Positions 10,495-19,366 are shown, counted from the first letter of the stretch. The stretch is DNA of 64,000 nt from Anaerolineales bacterium (GCA_025808555.1 CP075526.1:1070712-1134711), one strand, 5' to 3'. The notes: generated by a model from the sequence alone, not told the origin. A program made the numbers and translations.

Positions 10495-12972
10495 TTATGC
10501 GCTCACGTCTTCCTGTTGCTTCTCGAGCTTGACGGGCTTGCCTTCTTTGAAGACGGTGCCCTCGCGCTTCTCGTCCACGTCCACCTCGATGGTGGTGCCG
10601 GGCTTGAATTTGCCGGCCAGCAACTCCTTGGAGAGCGGGCTCTCCACGAACTTCTGCAGCGCACGGTTGAGCGGGCGGGCGCCGAAGGCGGTGTCGTAGC
10701 CCTGGGTAGCCAGCCATTCGCGGGTGTCCTCGGTCAGTACGACCTGGATGCCCTTCTCGGCCAGGCGGTCTTGCACTTCCTTCATCTGCAGGTCGACGAT
10801 CTGCTTCATGTCCTCCACCGACAGCGGCGAGAAGGTGATGATCTCGTCGATGCGGTTGATGAACTCCGGACGGAAGGTGTCTCGCAGGGCCTTCTGGATT
10901 TTCTGGCTGGAGGCGCGCTCCTCGTCGTTGCCGCTGTTCTGCAGGAAACCGAGCGAGCCGGACTTGCGCACGAACTCGGTGCCCAGGTTGCTGGTCATGA
11001 TCAGCACCGTGTTGCGGAAATCGACCGTGCGGCCCTGGCCGTCGGTCAGGCGACCGTCGTCCAGGATCTGCAGCAGGGCGTTCCATACATCCGGGTGGGC
11101 CTTTTCGATTTCATCGAAAAGGATCACGCGGTAGGGGCGGCGGCGGATGGCCTCGGTCAGCTGGCCGCCTTCCTCGTAGCCGATGTAGCCCGGAGGGGCG
11201 CCGAACAGGCGCGCCGTGGTGTGCTGCTCGCGGTACTCGGACATGTCGATGCGCACCAGGGCGTCTTCGTCATCGAACATGAATTCGGCCAGCGCCTTGG
11301 CGAGCTCGGTCTTGCCGACGCCGGAGGGGCCGATGAAAATGAATGAGCCGATGGGGCGCTTGGGATCCTTGAGGCCCGAGCGGGCACGGCGAATGGCGTC
11401 AGAGATGGCGCTGATGGCTTCATCCTGGCCGATGATGCGCTCGTGCAAACGGGCTTCCATGTTGAGCAGCTTCTCGGCTTCGGTCTCCATCATTTGGCTG
11501 ACCGGAATGCCGGTCCACTGGGCAACCACTTCGGCGATGTCGTTGATGTCAACGACTTCGTCGAGCTGGTGCTCGCTCTCCCACTTCTCGCGCTTGGCTT
11601 TGAAGTCGCCCTCGATGCGCAGACGCTCGGATTTCTTTTCGGCGGCGCGCTCGTAATTGCGTTCCACGCCGGCCTGCTCTTCTTCGGCCTGCAGGCGTTC
11701 GATCTCGGTCTTCATCGTCTTGAGCTCATCCGGCAGCGAGTAGAGCGCCACGCGCAGCTTGGCGGCCGCCTCGTCCATCAGATCGATGGCTTTGTCGGGC
11801 AGGCGGCGGTCGGGCACATAGCGGGCGGAGAGCTTGACGGCTTCCACCAGCGCATCGTCGGCGAAGCGCACGTTGTGGTGCGCCTCGTAGCGGTCACGCA
11901 GGCCCATCAGCATCTGGATGGTGTCATCCATCGAGGGCTCTTCGACATACACGGGCGCAAAGCGGCGCTCGAGGGCCGAGTCCTTCTCGATGTGCTTGTG
12001 GTATTCGTCGAGCGTGGTAGCGCCCACCGCGTGCAGCTCGCCGCGCGCCAGGGCCGGCTTGAGCATGTTGCTGGCGTCCATGGCGCCCTGGGCGGCGCCG
12101 GCGCCAACGACGGTGTGCAACTCGTCAATGAACAGGATGATCTCGCCTTCAGCGCGCTGGATCTCTTCCAGGGTGGCCTTAAGGCGCTCTTCGAACTCGC
12201 CGCGGAAGCGCGAGCCGGCAATCATGGCGCCCAGGTCGAGCGAGAGCACCTTCTTACCCGAAAGAATTTCGGGAACATCGTTGGTGGCGATCTTTTGCGC
12301 CAGGCCTTCGACGATGGCGGTCTTGCCGACGCCGGCCTCACCGATGAGGACGGGGTTGTTCTTGCTCCGGCGCGAGAGGATCTGGATCACGCGCAGGATC
12401 TCGCTGTCACGGCCGATGACCGGGTCCAGCTTGCCCTCGCGGGCGGCCTGGGTGAGGTCACGCGAGTATTTCTCCAGCGTGCGGTAGCGCGTCTCGGCCT
12501 GCGGGTCAGTGACGCGCTGGCCGCCGCGCAGCTGCTGCACCGCGTCAAACACACGCTCGCGCGTGATGCCGGCGCCTTCCAGCAGGCGGGCGGCCGGGGT
12601 GCTGCGCTCGTTGAGGATGGCGAGGAAAATGTGCTCGGTGGAGATGTATTCGTCTTTGAGGCGGTTGGCCTCCTCATTGGCGATGTCTACGATGCGCTTG
12701 ACGCGCGGGGTGATGAAGATCTGCCCGGCGCCGCCGCCAAAGATGTTGGCCTTGGGGCTGGTGCGCAAAACGTAGTCCAAACGCTCTTTGAGCGAATTGG
12801 CATCCACCTTGAGGATGTCCAACAGCTGGCCGATGACGCCCTCAGGCTGCTCGATCAGGGCCAGCAGTATGTGCTCGGTGTCAATCTGGTTGTGCCCGTA
12901 GCGCTGGATGATCTCAGCCGCCCGCTGGGCAGCCTCCTGGGCACGTTCGGTAAATCGGTCAAATCGCATCAT
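10495..12972 (-). CDS. clpC: ATP-dependent Clp protease ATP-binding subunit ClpC
   Basis: This 825-residue HSP100 unfoldase feeds proteins to ClpP. It has two N-terminal Clp repeats (about 1-145), a first AAA+ domain with GEAGVGKT (about residue 213), a middle coiled-coil segment of about 60 residues (ClpC length, much shorter than ClpB), a second AAA+ domain with GPSGVGKTE (about residue 550) and a C-terminal D2-small domain. The loop KSGSLGF in the second AAA+ domain corresponds to the ClpP-docking loop. The frame starts with two ATGs at 12972 and 12969; TAGGAA upstream fits the first. No McsA/McsB or CtsR gene is adjacent. Confidence 0.93.
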   Translation of the reverse strand: MMRFDRFTERAQEAAQRAAEIIQRYGHNQIDTEHILLALIEQPEGVIGQLLDILKVDANSLKERLDYVLRTSPKANIFGGGAGQIFITPRVKRIVDIANEEANRLKDEYISTEHIFLAILNERSTPAARLLEGAGITRERVFDAVQQLRGGQRVTDPQAETRYRTLEKYSRDLTQAAREGKLDPVIGRDSEILRVIQILSRRSKNNPVLIGEAGVGKTAIVEGLAQKIATNDVPEILSGKKVLSLDLGAMIAGSRFRGEFEERLKATLEEIQRAEGEIILFIDELHTVVGAGAAQGAMDASNMLKPALARGELHAVGATTLDEYHKHIEKDSALERRFAPVYVEEPSMDDTIQMLMGLRDRYEAHHNVRFADDALVEAVKLSARYVPDRRLPDKAIDLMDEAAAKLRVALYSLPDELKTMKTEIERLQAEEEQAGVERNYERAAEKKSERLRIEGDFKAKREKWESEHQLDEVVDINDIAEVVAQWTGIPVSQMMETEAEKLLNMEARLHERIIGQDEAISAISDAIRRARSGLKDPKRPIGSFIFIGPSGVGKTELAKALAEFMFDDEDALVRIDMSEYREQHTTARLFGAPPGYIGYEEGGQLTEAIRRRPYRVILFDEIEKAHPDVWNALLQILDDGRLTDGQGRTVDFRNTVLIMTSNLGTEFVRKSGSLGFLQNSGNDEERASSQKIQKALRDTFRPEFINRIDEIITFSPLSVEDMKQIVDLQMKEVQDRLAEKGIQVVLTEDTREWLATQGYDTAFGARPLNRALQKFVESPLSKELLAGKFKPGTTIEVDVDEKREGTVFKEGKPVKLEKQQEDVSA

Positions 12973-13050
12973 TGTGGGTTCCTACCTAACTGCCGCCCGC
13001 AGGCGACAATCGCATTGAAAGTCAAAAATCGCCCCGTAGGGGATGCGAAG

Positions 13051-13080
13051 ATTATATAGGGGCGGGCAAGCGGCTGTCGT
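13051..13080 (-). promoter_or_regulatory. probable clpC promoter
   Basis: On the minus strand a perfect TATAAT (13051-13056) is preceded at 18 bases by ACGACA. The leader is about 70 bases and contains a CCCCTACGGGG hairpin (13031-13042). No CIRCE or CtsR-like operator is visible. Confidence 0.6.
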
Positions 13081-13084
13081 AGAA

Positions 13085-13382
13085 ACGCGTAAGAGAATTG
13101 TTGGATTCTTATACGTGGCGGCTGGGGCCGCCCCATATGAGGAGTTTGGTGAGAAACATGTAGTTGTAGCGGCTGGGGGAGCGGTTCACTACAACTTGAC
13201 AGGGATTTAGGTAAAAGTTTGCACCTGGAGATGCTCCAAGTTAATACTTTTACAGGGAAAGTTTTAACTTTTAACTTCCCGACGAATTGGTTAAAACTTG
13301 ACACTTTGCGGCATTTTGTCCACACGACGGTGGAATTATGAGAATGACCTATTCCCGGGGGACTGGTTAGGTCATTCTCATC
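13085..13382. repeat. cluster of six tandem hairpins in the 594-bp gap upstream of clpC
   Basis: No gene is convincing between 12973 and 13566. Six inverted repeats follow one another: CGTAAGAGAAT/ATTCTTATACG (near 13086-13115), GGCGGC/GCCGCC (13117-13132), AGTTGTAG/CTACAACT (13162-13169, 13189-13196), GTAAAAGT/ACTTTTAC (13211-13218, 13246-13253), GGGAAAGTT/AACTTCCC (13255-13280), and a perfect 14-bp pair ATGAGAATGACCTA (13338-13351) with its complement (13368-13381). The rest, 13383-13566, shows nothing I can name. Confidence 0.6.
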
Positions 13383-13566
13383 AAGGTTGCTTGACAGCAA
13401 GGCACCTGGGCGGGCTGTGCGAGGGCTATCAGGGCGCGTGGGAACGAGGGCTACGGGTTTGGCCATGCGGCCTGTTATGCCATGGGAAGCGACGAACGGG
13501 GCGGATTGGCGGGCGGTGTCAAGGGATGCGATTAGCCCCTTCCATCGGACTTTGAAATACAGTTTT

Positions 13567-14307
13567 TTAAATAACGCCAAGGAACTTAAGCAGTATCGAG
13601 GCAAGTATTGTGCCGAGCACTGTAACTACAAGATTTACTATTGGGTTATCTCTAAGTTCACCGCGCAAAGCCATGCGCAACATAACTCCGACTGACGAAT
13701 CCCGAAATCGAATATGCAAACCTTGTGGGCTCGAGAGATAACCGTAGAGTCCTGCCAAAAAGATAAATATTATGAATAGGTCTACGAAGAACAAGGCTGG
13801 GTTTTTAAACATCTGGACGAATAGCAATTTGCCATCACTGAACAAAGACATGACTTCAGCCATGAGTCCGAGAGCAAACACTAAGCCGGAAAATGCAGAG
13901 AAACTCCCCTTACTTCTTTCACTTAGATACTCGTAAAAGAAAGCCAATAAGGAAAAAGTCCTTCCGGGATCCGGTGACTGCACATATATCTCTGTTGGTT
14001 GGCTATGGCCACTTGGAAATGTGTCATCAACAAAGTATGTTTCTTTGGATATGTTTACAAATAGAACCTTTATAAGTTCTTTGCTTTTAGCATTAGTTGC
14101 TTCAAGAATTATTGACGGGTAGTTACGTTCCCTGTTAAAAAACGTTTCCAAAGAAATATAATCTTTTTCTTTAGCAGGTATTAAATTACGCGGAAGCCGA
14201 ATCCTTATAACCGAAAACCCTGCGTTTCTAAACATTGTTGCAAATTCATTTAAAAATGCTTTGTCCCAATATCTTGAACCCCCAATTGATTTGCGCTTAC
14301 TGAACAT
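13567..14307 (-). CDS. hypothetical membrane protein, A+T-rich, probably acquired
   Basis: The 246-residue product has a soluble N-terminal domain (about 1-125, mixed alpha/beta by appearance) and three hydrophobic segments near 135-155, 168-190 and 225-245, so its C-terminal half is membrane-embedded. I recognise no family. Sampled stretches of the gene are about one third G+C, against about 62% in neighbours, and codon choice differs (many AAA, TTT and ATA), which suggests horizontal transfer. It lies alone next to the hairpin cluster, divergent from padR. Its start ATG at 14307 is preceded by AGAGGGTGC, a fair ribosome site. A membrane effector or stress role would be a guess. Confidence 0.65.
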   Translation of the reverse strand: MFSKRKSIGGSRYWDKAFLNEFATMFRNAGFSVIRIRLPRNLIPAKEKDYISLETFFNRERNYPSIILEATNAKSKELIKVLFVNISKETYFVDDTFPSGHSQPTEIYVQSPDPGRTFSLLAFFYEYLSERSKGSFSAFSGLVFALGLMAEVMSLFSDGKLLFVQMFKNPALFFVDLFIIFIFLAGLYGYLSSPQGLHIRFRDSSVGVMLRMALRGELRDNPIVNLVVTVLGTILASILLKFLGVI

Positions 14308-14421
14308 TGCACCCTCTAGGAACTGTTTTTATGAATCCTAAATATACGCTATTAGGAATGTGCCGGGTAACTGAGTGACTTCAGCTACAGATAGCCGTTT
14401 TAGTGCCAGTAATACTTCCTA

Positions 14422-14451
14422 TTGACAATACTGTATTACACACAGTATAAT
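14422..14451 (+). promoter_or_regulatory. padR promoter with embedded PadR-type operator
   Basis: TTGACA (14422-14427) and TATAAT (14446-14451) are spaced 18 bases apart. A perfect dyad ATACTGT-N7-ACAGTAT (14428-14434, 14442-14448) fills the spacer and overlaps the -10. This is the expected layout for autorepression. Transcription should begin 7 bases after the -10, at the padR start codon. Confidence 0.8.
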
Positions 14452-14458
14452 TCCTCAC

Positions 14459-14815
14459 ATGGTAACCAAAGAGGAATACCCCTCCCTGCTGGAAACGCTC
14501 ATCGGCGAGCTGCGCCGGGGCGCCCTGGGCCTTGCCGTGCTCAGCCAGCTCGCCCAACCCCAATACGGCTACTCGCTCAAGCAGCAGCTCGCCGCCCAGG
14601 GCATGGATATCCCCGAGGGTACGCTCTACCCGCTGCTGCGCCGCCTGGAGGCCCAGGGCCTGTTGGAGAGCGAATGGCGGGTGGTGGATGAGGCGCGGCC
14701 GCGCCGCTACTACCGCATCAGCCCCCAGGGCAAGCAGGCGCTTGCCGACCTTACCCATGAATGGCAGGCAATGAGCGCCGCACTGGCCGGCCTGCTGAAC
14801 GGAGAATCGAAATGA
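14459..14815 (+). CDS. PadR-family transcriptional regulator
   Basis: This 118-residue winged-helix repressor has the family pattern ALGLAVLSQLAQPQYGYSLKQQL, then GTLYPLLRRLEAQGLL (recognition helix and wing) and RRYYRISPQGKQAL (wing). The C-terminal helix is short, as in subfamily-2 PadR proteins. The start ATG at 14459 has no ribosome site and coincides with the predicted transcription start, so the mRNA is probably leaderless. It overlaps the next gene by the four bases ATGA. The two downstream genes encode HAAS-type membrane proteins, the usual PadR partners, so it likely controls this operon in response to an unknown signal. Confidence 0.9.
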   Translation: MVTKEEYPSLLETLIGELRRGALGLAVLSQLAQPQYGYSLKQQLAAQGMDIPEGTLYPLLRRLEAQGLLESEWRVVDEARPRRYYRISPQGKQALADLTHEWQAMSAALAGLLNGESK

Positions 14816-15783
14816 CCGATACCCTGATCGACCGCTACATCCACGAGGTAGGCGCCCACTTGCCCGCCAAAACCCGCGCCGACGTGACCCTGGAGCTGCG
14901 CAGCACCCTGCAGGACGCCCTGGCCGAGCGCGGCCTCGACGCTGGCAAGCCGGAGCACGCCGAGGGCGTGGCGGCCCTGCTGCGCGAGTATGGCGAGCCG
15001 GAGCAGTTCGCCGCCCGCTACCAGCCTGAGCGCTACCTCATCAGCCCGGCGGCCTTCCCGGCCTTCCGCCTCAGCTACGCCATCGCCGCCATCGTGGTCA
15101 CCATCGTGCACCTCATCGGCCTGGCGCTGCAGATCAACCGCGGCGGCTTCAGCTTCGAATGGTGGGGCGGCTTCATGGCCAACTATGTCGACGCCATGCT
15201 GCTCAACCTCGGCGTCGTGGCCTTCGTCTTCTATCTACTCGAAGGCTTCAAGATCATCAAGCCGGCCAAGCCGAATCTGGACTGGGACCCGCACAAGCTG
15301 CCCGCCATTCAGGATCCCAACCGCATCAACCGCACCGAGGAGCTGGTGGGCATGTTCTTCACCGTCGCCGCCCTGCTGGTGTTCAACTTCGCGCCGGAGT
15401 GGATCGGCATCATGGGTTGGGGCGACGGCGCGCCGGGCATCTTCCCCGTGCTGGCCGAGAGCTTCCTGGCCTATGTGCCCTGGCTCAGCGCGCTGTGGCT
15501 GGCTGAGCTGGCGCTCAAGGTGCTGGTCTACCGCCGCGGCCGCTGGACGCTTATTCTGCGCGGCGCGGAGTTCGTGCTGCAGCTGGCCGGCATCTTCGTG
15601 GTCTACACCATCCTGCAGAACGCCGAGATCGTCAACATCCCGGTGGTGGACAGCCTGGTCAAGTTCGGCCTTTCGGTGGCCGTGGCCATCATGGTGATCG
15701 AAGCCGCCAAGCAGCTGTTCGTGCTGCTGCGCGGTGAGCAGCCTGCGCTCAGCCTTGAGCGTATGATCGAGAAAATTAAATAG
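14812..15783 (+). CDS. HAAS-domain membrane protein, PadR partner (copy 1)
   Basis: The 323-residue product starts with an 80-residue cytoplasmic helical domain (ETL/DTLIDRYIHEVGAHLPAKTR, DVTLELRSTLQDAL, VAALLREYGEPEQFAARY) that matches the HAAS signalling module often encoded after padR. Five or six transmembrane segments follow (about 84-108, 118-140, 178-200, 215-235, 245-270 and 285-305). Translation is coupled to padR through an ATGA overlap. The family is thought to sense envelope state or partner with transporters; no ligand is known. The next gene is a diverged copy with the same layout. Confidence 0.8.
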   Translation: MTDTLIDRYIHEVGAHLPAKTRADVTLELRSTLQDALAERGLDAGKPEHAEGVAALLREYGEPEQFAARYQPERYLISPAAFPAFRLSYAIAAIVVTIVHLIGLALQINRGGFSFEWWGGFMANYVDAMLLNLGVVAFVFYLLEGFKIIKPAKPNLDWDPHKLPAIQDPNRINRTEELVGMFFTVAALLVFNFAPEWIGIMGWGDGAPGIFPVLAESFLAYVPWLSALWLAELALKVLVYRRGRWTLILRGAEFVLQLAGIFVVYTILQNAEIVNIPVVDSLVKFGLSVAVAIMVIEAAKQLFVLLRGEQPALSLERMIEKIK

Positions 15784-15821
15784 AAAGCGCCCGCAGAATG
15801 CGAAGTGCGCAAAGAGAGAAC

Positions 15822-16799
15822 ATGAACGAAACCCTTATCGACCGTTATGTGCAAGCCGTAGGCCGCCGTCTGCCCGCCAAGACGCGTGTAGACGTGCAGC
15901 TGGAGCTGCGCACCGCCCTGCAAGACGCCGCCGAAGCCCGCGGCCTGAACCCCGCCGCCGAGGCGGACCAGGCCGGCATCATCGCCCTGCTCAAAGAATA
16001 CGGCCCGCCGGAGGCGATGGCGGCCAGCTACGGCGCGGGCAACTCGCTCATCCATCCGCAGGTCATGCCCGCCTACCGCCGCGTGCTCACCATCAGCGGC
16101 GGCATCATCACCTTCATCCACCTGGTGGGGCTGGTGCTGGTGCTTGGCAACACCGGCTTTGACTTCAGCATTGGCGACATCATCGGCAACTACGTCAAAG
16201 TGTTGCTGATGAGCTTCGGCGCCATCACCCTGGTCTTCGCCGTCATTGACCGCAACCTGCCCGACCTGCAGGTCAAAGAGCCCGAGTGGGACCCGGCCAC
16301 GTTGCCGGCCCTGCTGCCGGCCCGTGACCGGCTGGACTATGCCGAAACCATCGCCGAGCTGATCATCCTGGTGGCCGTGCTGGGCGCCTTTACCAGCCTG
16401 CCGTGGGATATCCGCCTGCCCAGCGGTGGCAGCTGGGCGCTGATCCACGATGCGCTCACCATGCTCACTGGCTTGCTACCCTGGTTCATCGGCTTGGGCG
16501 CGATCGATGTGCTCATCAATGGAATCAAGCTGCTGCAGGGCCGCTGGACGCGGCTCACGCGGATAGCCACTGTAGTGCACAGCCTGGCCGGCGTGGCGCT
16601 GCTGGGCTACGCCAGCGGGCAGATCATCCGCATCCTGCAGCCCGGCCCGTGGGATGACCGCGTCTTCGCCAGCATCGCCTGGACGATGGTGGTGATCATT
16701 GTCATCGTGCTGGGCACGGCCGCCAACGAGGTGCGCAAGCTGCTGCTGCCCAAGCCCACGCCTGAGGAGGCGCTGGGCCTACCCAAGCTACGGCAATAG
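15822..16799 (+). CDS. HAAS-domain membrane protein, PadR partner (copy 2)
   Basis: The 325-residue paralogue of the preceding gene keeps the N-terminal signature (NETLIDRYVQAVGRRLPAKTR, DVQLELRTALQDA, IALLKEYGPPEAMAASY), then about six hydrophobic segments. The ATG at 15822 is preceded by AAAGAGAG; the in-frame upstream ATG at 15798 lacks a ribosome site. The two copies probably form a heteromeric or alternative membrane partner pair for the same PadR. A strong terminator ends the operon. Confidence 0.78.
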   Translation: MNETLIDRYVQAVGRRLPAKTRVDVQLELRTALQDAAEARGLNPAAEADQAGIIALLKEYGPPEAMAASYGAGNSLIHPQVMPAYRRVLTISGGIITFIHLVGLVLVLGNTGFDFSIGDIIGNYVKVLLMSFGAITLVFAVIDRNLPDLQVKEPEWDPATLPALLPARDRLDYAETIAELIILVAVLGAFTSLPWDIRLPSGGSWALIHDALTMLTGLLPWFIGLGAIDVLINGIKLLQGRWTRLTRIATVVHSLAGVALLGYASGQIIRILQPGPWDDRVFASIAWTMVVIIVIVLGTAANEVRKLLLPKPTPEEALGLPKLRQ

Positions 16800-16808
16800 C
16801 GCCAGCCC

Positions 16809-16846
16809 AAAGCTCCCTCGGAACACAGTTCCCAGGGAGCTTTTTT
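16809..16846 (+). terminator. intrinsic terminator after the padR-HAAS operon
   Basis: AAAGCTCCCT pairs with AGGGAGCTTT; an inner GGAA/TTCC extends the stem with one C-C mismatch. A run of six T follows. Confidence 0.9.
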
Positions 16847-16860
16847 ATCCTTTGCCCCAT

Positions 16861-16936
16861 CGCCTAAAGGCGTAGTATCCGCCTAAAGGCGTAGTATCCG
16901 CCTAAAGGCGTAGTATCCGCCTAAAGGCGTAGTATC
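16861..16936. repeat. four perfect 19-bp tandem repeats
   Basis: The unit CGCCTAAAGGCGTAGTATC occurs four times without a mismatch or spacer (16861, 16880, 16899, 16918). Each unit contains the palindrome CGCC-TAAA-GGCG. The array sits between a terminator and the next gene start (16984), in promoter position, and could be a multi-copy binding site or a slippage-prone minisatellite. Confidence 0.9.
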
Positions 16937-16983
16937 CTTAAAGGGCGCCGGTTCAGGCGCAAAGACCCCTATGGAGCGTGTGA

Positions 16984-18675
16984 ATGGATATTCGTGGAAA
17001 GAATGCCCTTGTCTTGGGTGGTTTTGGGCTGGTGGGCAACGCCGTGTGCCGGGAGCTGTTGGCGCACGAGCCTGCCCGGTTGGTAGTGGCATCTCTCAAG
17101 AGATCCGAATCAGATCAGGCCATCGCAGAGCTGAAAGCAGCTTTCCCGAATAGTAAAACCAAGTTCCTCTCCGCCTGGGGAGACATTTTTGTGCGCACCG
17201 AGTGGCAGGAGGCGGAGAACCCGCCCCGCAACGCCATCCTGGCCGACCCAGCCAAACGCAAAGTGCTCATCAACGACATCGTGGATGAGCTGAACGAAGA
17301 CATCCTCAACGCATCCCTGCTGTACCAGATCATTACCGGCCGCGCCCCCGGCCTGGACGGCGAGCCGGCCCACATCGTGGTGGACGCGATCAATACTTCC
17401 ACCGGCGTGGCCTATCAGAACATCTACGCGTATGCGCGCAAGCTGCAGAGCGAGATCGCCAAAGACAGCCCGGAAACCAACTGGCCGGACGAGATCGAGC
17501 AACTGCTGGCCTCGTTATATATTCCGCAGCTGGTGCGCCACATCCAGATCATGCACGAGGCGATGCTGCAGGCCGGCACCCAGGCTTACGTCAAGGTGGG
17601 CACCAGCGGCACCGGCGGCATGGGCCTCAATATTCCGTATACGCACGGCGAAGAGAAGCCCTCGCGGGTGCTGATGTCCAAAGCGGCGCTGGCCGGCGCG
17701 CAATCGCTACTCACGTTCCTGATGGCGCGCACGCCCGGCGGCCCCACGGTGGTCAAGGAGTTCAAGCCGACGGCGCTGATCGCGTGGAAAGAGATCGGCT
17801 ACGGCAAGATCAGCCGCGGCGGCAAAGACTTCATGCTGTACGACTGCCCGCCGGAGCAGGCCTTGCCGCTTAACGCGGCCAACCTGGCGCCCAGCGGCGA
17901 ATTTGGCGCGGCGACGGGCGAAGCCATGCATGCCGTCTACATCAACACCGGCGAGAACGGCTTGTTCGCGGCCGGCGACTTCGCCGCCATCACCTCATAT
18001 GGGCAGATGGAATTCGTGACGCCGGAGGAGATCGCCTTCAATGTGGTGCGCGAGATCATGGGCGGCAACACGGGGCGCGACATTGTGGCCGCGCTGGACA
18101 GCGCGGTGATGGGGCCCAGCTTCCGGGCCGGTACGCTGCGCGATTCGGCGCTGCGGCGCCTGCGCGAGCTGAGCGAGCAGCATGGCGAGTCAGTAGCGTT
18201 CGAGATCCTTGGCCCGCCGCGCATGTCCAAGCTGATGTTCGAGGCATTTTTATTGAAGCAGGAGTACGGCAACAAGATGAGCAACGCGCTGGCGGACACA
18301 CCGGCACAGATGGCGGCCAAGCTGGAGGCGCGCATCGGCAGCGATGCCAAGCTGCGCCAGGAGATCATCTCGGTGGGGCTGCCGATCCTGCTATCAGACG
18401 GCACGCGCATTCTGCGCGGGCCGGTGGTGAAGTCTGAGAACGCCTTCAACGGCTGGGTGGACCTGACGGTGGAGAACATGGCGCAGTGGCAGCAACGCCT
18501 GCAAGGCATCCGCGCCATGGTGAAGGAGCAGCTGGATGGCAATGACTCCTCCTCGCGCTATGACCGGTCCTATTCCTCGGTGCGCGAGTGGGTGGACGAT
18601 GACCGCTTCGAGATCGGCGAGATGGCCGGCTGGGTGGCGATCAACGAGGACGAAGGACGGCGCGGCAAACAGTAG
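16984..18675 (+). CDS. large Rossmann-fold (SDR-like) protein, function unknown
   Basis: The 563-residue product begins with a dinucleotide-binding motif, NALVLGGFGLVGNAVCREL (GxxGxxG), typical of short-chain dehydrogenase/reductases. At twice the usual SDR length it has a long C-terminal region that I do not recognise. A central segment KVGTSGTGGMGLNIPYTHGEE and TVVKEFKPTALIAWKEIGYG look conserved but match no family I can name. An oxidoreductase is inferred from the N terminus only. The ATG at 16984 follows GGAG by 7 bases. It lies just downstream of the 19-bp repeat array and upstream of msrA, which starts 84 bases after its stop behind two hairpins. Confidence 0.65.
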   Translation: MDIRGKNALVLGGFGLVGNAVCRELLAHEPARLVVASLKRSESDQAIAELKAAFPNSKTKFLSAWGDIFVRTEWQEAENPPRNAILADPAKRKVLINDIVDELNEDILNASLLYQIITGRAPGLDGEPAHIVVDAINTSTGVAYQNIYAYARKLQSEIAKDSPETNWPDEIEQLLASLYIPQLVRHIQIMHEAMLQAGTQAYVKVGTSGTGGMGLNIPYTHGEEKPSRVLMSKAALAGAQSLLTFLMARTPGGPTVVKEFKPTALIAWKEIGYGKISRGGKDFMLYDCPPEQALPLNAANLAPSGEFGAATGEAMHAVYINTGENGLFAAGDFAAITSYGQMEFVTPEEIAFNVVREIMGGNTGRDIVAALDSAVMGPSFRAGTLRDSALRRLRELSEQHGESVAFEILGPPRMSKLMFEAFLLKQEYGNKMSNALADTPAQMAAKLEARIGSDAKLRQEIISVGLPILLSDGTRILRGPVVKSENAFNGWVDLTVENMAQWQQRLQGIRAMVKEQLDGNDSSSRYDRSYSSVREWVDDDRFEIGEMAGWVAINEDEGRRGKQ

Positions 18676-18749
18676 ATGAGCAAATGCTCATCACGAAGCG
18701 CAGTAAGAAAACAAACCATTCGTTGCTCTTTGTAACAAAGAGCAACGAA
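18675..18749 (+). promoter_or_regulatory. two hairpins between the Rossmann gene and msrA
   Basis: GATGAGCA/TGCTCATC (18675-18692) starts at the last base of the upstream stop codon. A 15-bp perfect inverted repeat (TTCGTTGCTCTTTGT, 18719-18733; complement 18735-18749) ends exactly where the msrA ribosome site AGGAGA begins. There is no T run, so this is more likely an mRNA processing, stability or translation-control element than a terminator. Confidence 0.65.
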
Positions 18750-18759
18750 GGAGAAAATA

Positions 18760-19296
18760 ATGGCAACGCAAACAGCAGTCTTTGGCGGCGGGTGTTTTTG
18801 GTGCACGGAGGCCGCGCTCAAGATCCTCAAGGGTGTGACGCGGATCGAGCCGGGCTACGCCGGCGGGCCGGCGGACGCCAAGGCGCCAACGTACGAGCAG
18901 GTGTGTACCGGGCGCACGGGCTTCGCCGAGGTGGTGCGAGTGGAATACGACCCGGCGGTGGCGAGCTACGGCGACCTGCTGACGGCGTTCTTTGCGACGC
19001 ATGACCCGACGACGTTGAACCGCCAGGGCAACGATATCGGCACCCAGTACCGCTCGGTGATCCTGTACGCCGATGAGGCGCAGAAGGCGGAGGCCGAAGC
19101 GTTCATCCGCGAGCATGCCGGCGAGTATGCGCAGCCGATCGTGACGGAGCTTGCGCCGCTGGGCGATTTCTTCGTAGCCGAGGAGTATCACCACAATTAC
19201 TTCGAGCGCAACCCGTTCTCCGGCTATTGCATGGCGGTGATCCCGCCGAAGTTGAGCAAGCTGCGCAGTAGGTATGCGGAGTTGGTTAAGGGATAG
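18760..19296 (+). CDS. msrA: peptide-methionine (S)-S-oxide reductase MsrA
   Basis: This 178-residue cytosolic repair enzyme reduces methionine S-sulfoxide in proteins. The GGCFWCTEA motif near residue 11 holds the catalytic cysteine, followed by GYAGG, YEQVCTGRTGFAEVVRVEYDP, FFATHDPTTLNRQGNDIGTQYRS and the C-terminal AEEYHHNYFERNP. The recycling cysteine pair seen at the C terminus of some MsrA proteins is not evident apart from GYCMAV. The ATG at 18760 follows AGGAGAAAATA. A strong hairpin immediately precedes the ribosome site and may tune expression. No msrB is adjacent. Confidence 0.95.
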   Translation: MATQTAVFGGGCFWCTEAALKILKGVTRIEPGYAGGPADAKAPTYEQVCTGRTGFAEVVRVEYDPAVASYGDLLTAFFATHDPTTLNRQGNDIGTQYRSVILYADEAQKAEAEAFIREHAGEYAQPIVTELAPLGDFFVAEEYHHNYFERNPFSGYCMAVIPPKLSKLRSRYAELVKG

Positions 19297-19314
19297 GGAG
19301 TAAAGCGGGGCAAA

Positions 19315-19366
19315 TTCATCCACGGATGAACACGGATAACGAGGGGCGGGTCTGAGACCCGCCCCT
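19315..19366. repeat. GGATGAACACGGAT repeat followed by a G+C-rich palindrome
   Basis: TTCATCCACGGATGAACACGGATAAC (19315-19340) resembles the ACAGATGAACACAGAT repeats elsewhere in the window. A 25-base palindrome with a single central base follows (AGGGGCGGGTCT / AGACCCGCCCCT, 19342-19366) and then ACGTTTT, so it may also terminate msrA. Confidence 0.6.

Noticed and set aside
11443-13059. 538-residue open frame antisense to clpC
   Set aside because: A shadow of clpC codon bias; it runs into the clpC promoter region.
16861-16936. Possible CRISPR array
   Set aside because: The repeats are directly tandem with no spacers, the unit is only 19 bases and no cas gene is nearby.
17000-18000. Apparent change from plus-strand C excess to G excess near 17.5 kb as an origin signal
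   Set aside because: Seen only in a few hand-counted 60-base samples; there are no DnaA boxes here, and gene direction does not flip. Whole-genome skew is needed before giving it weight.
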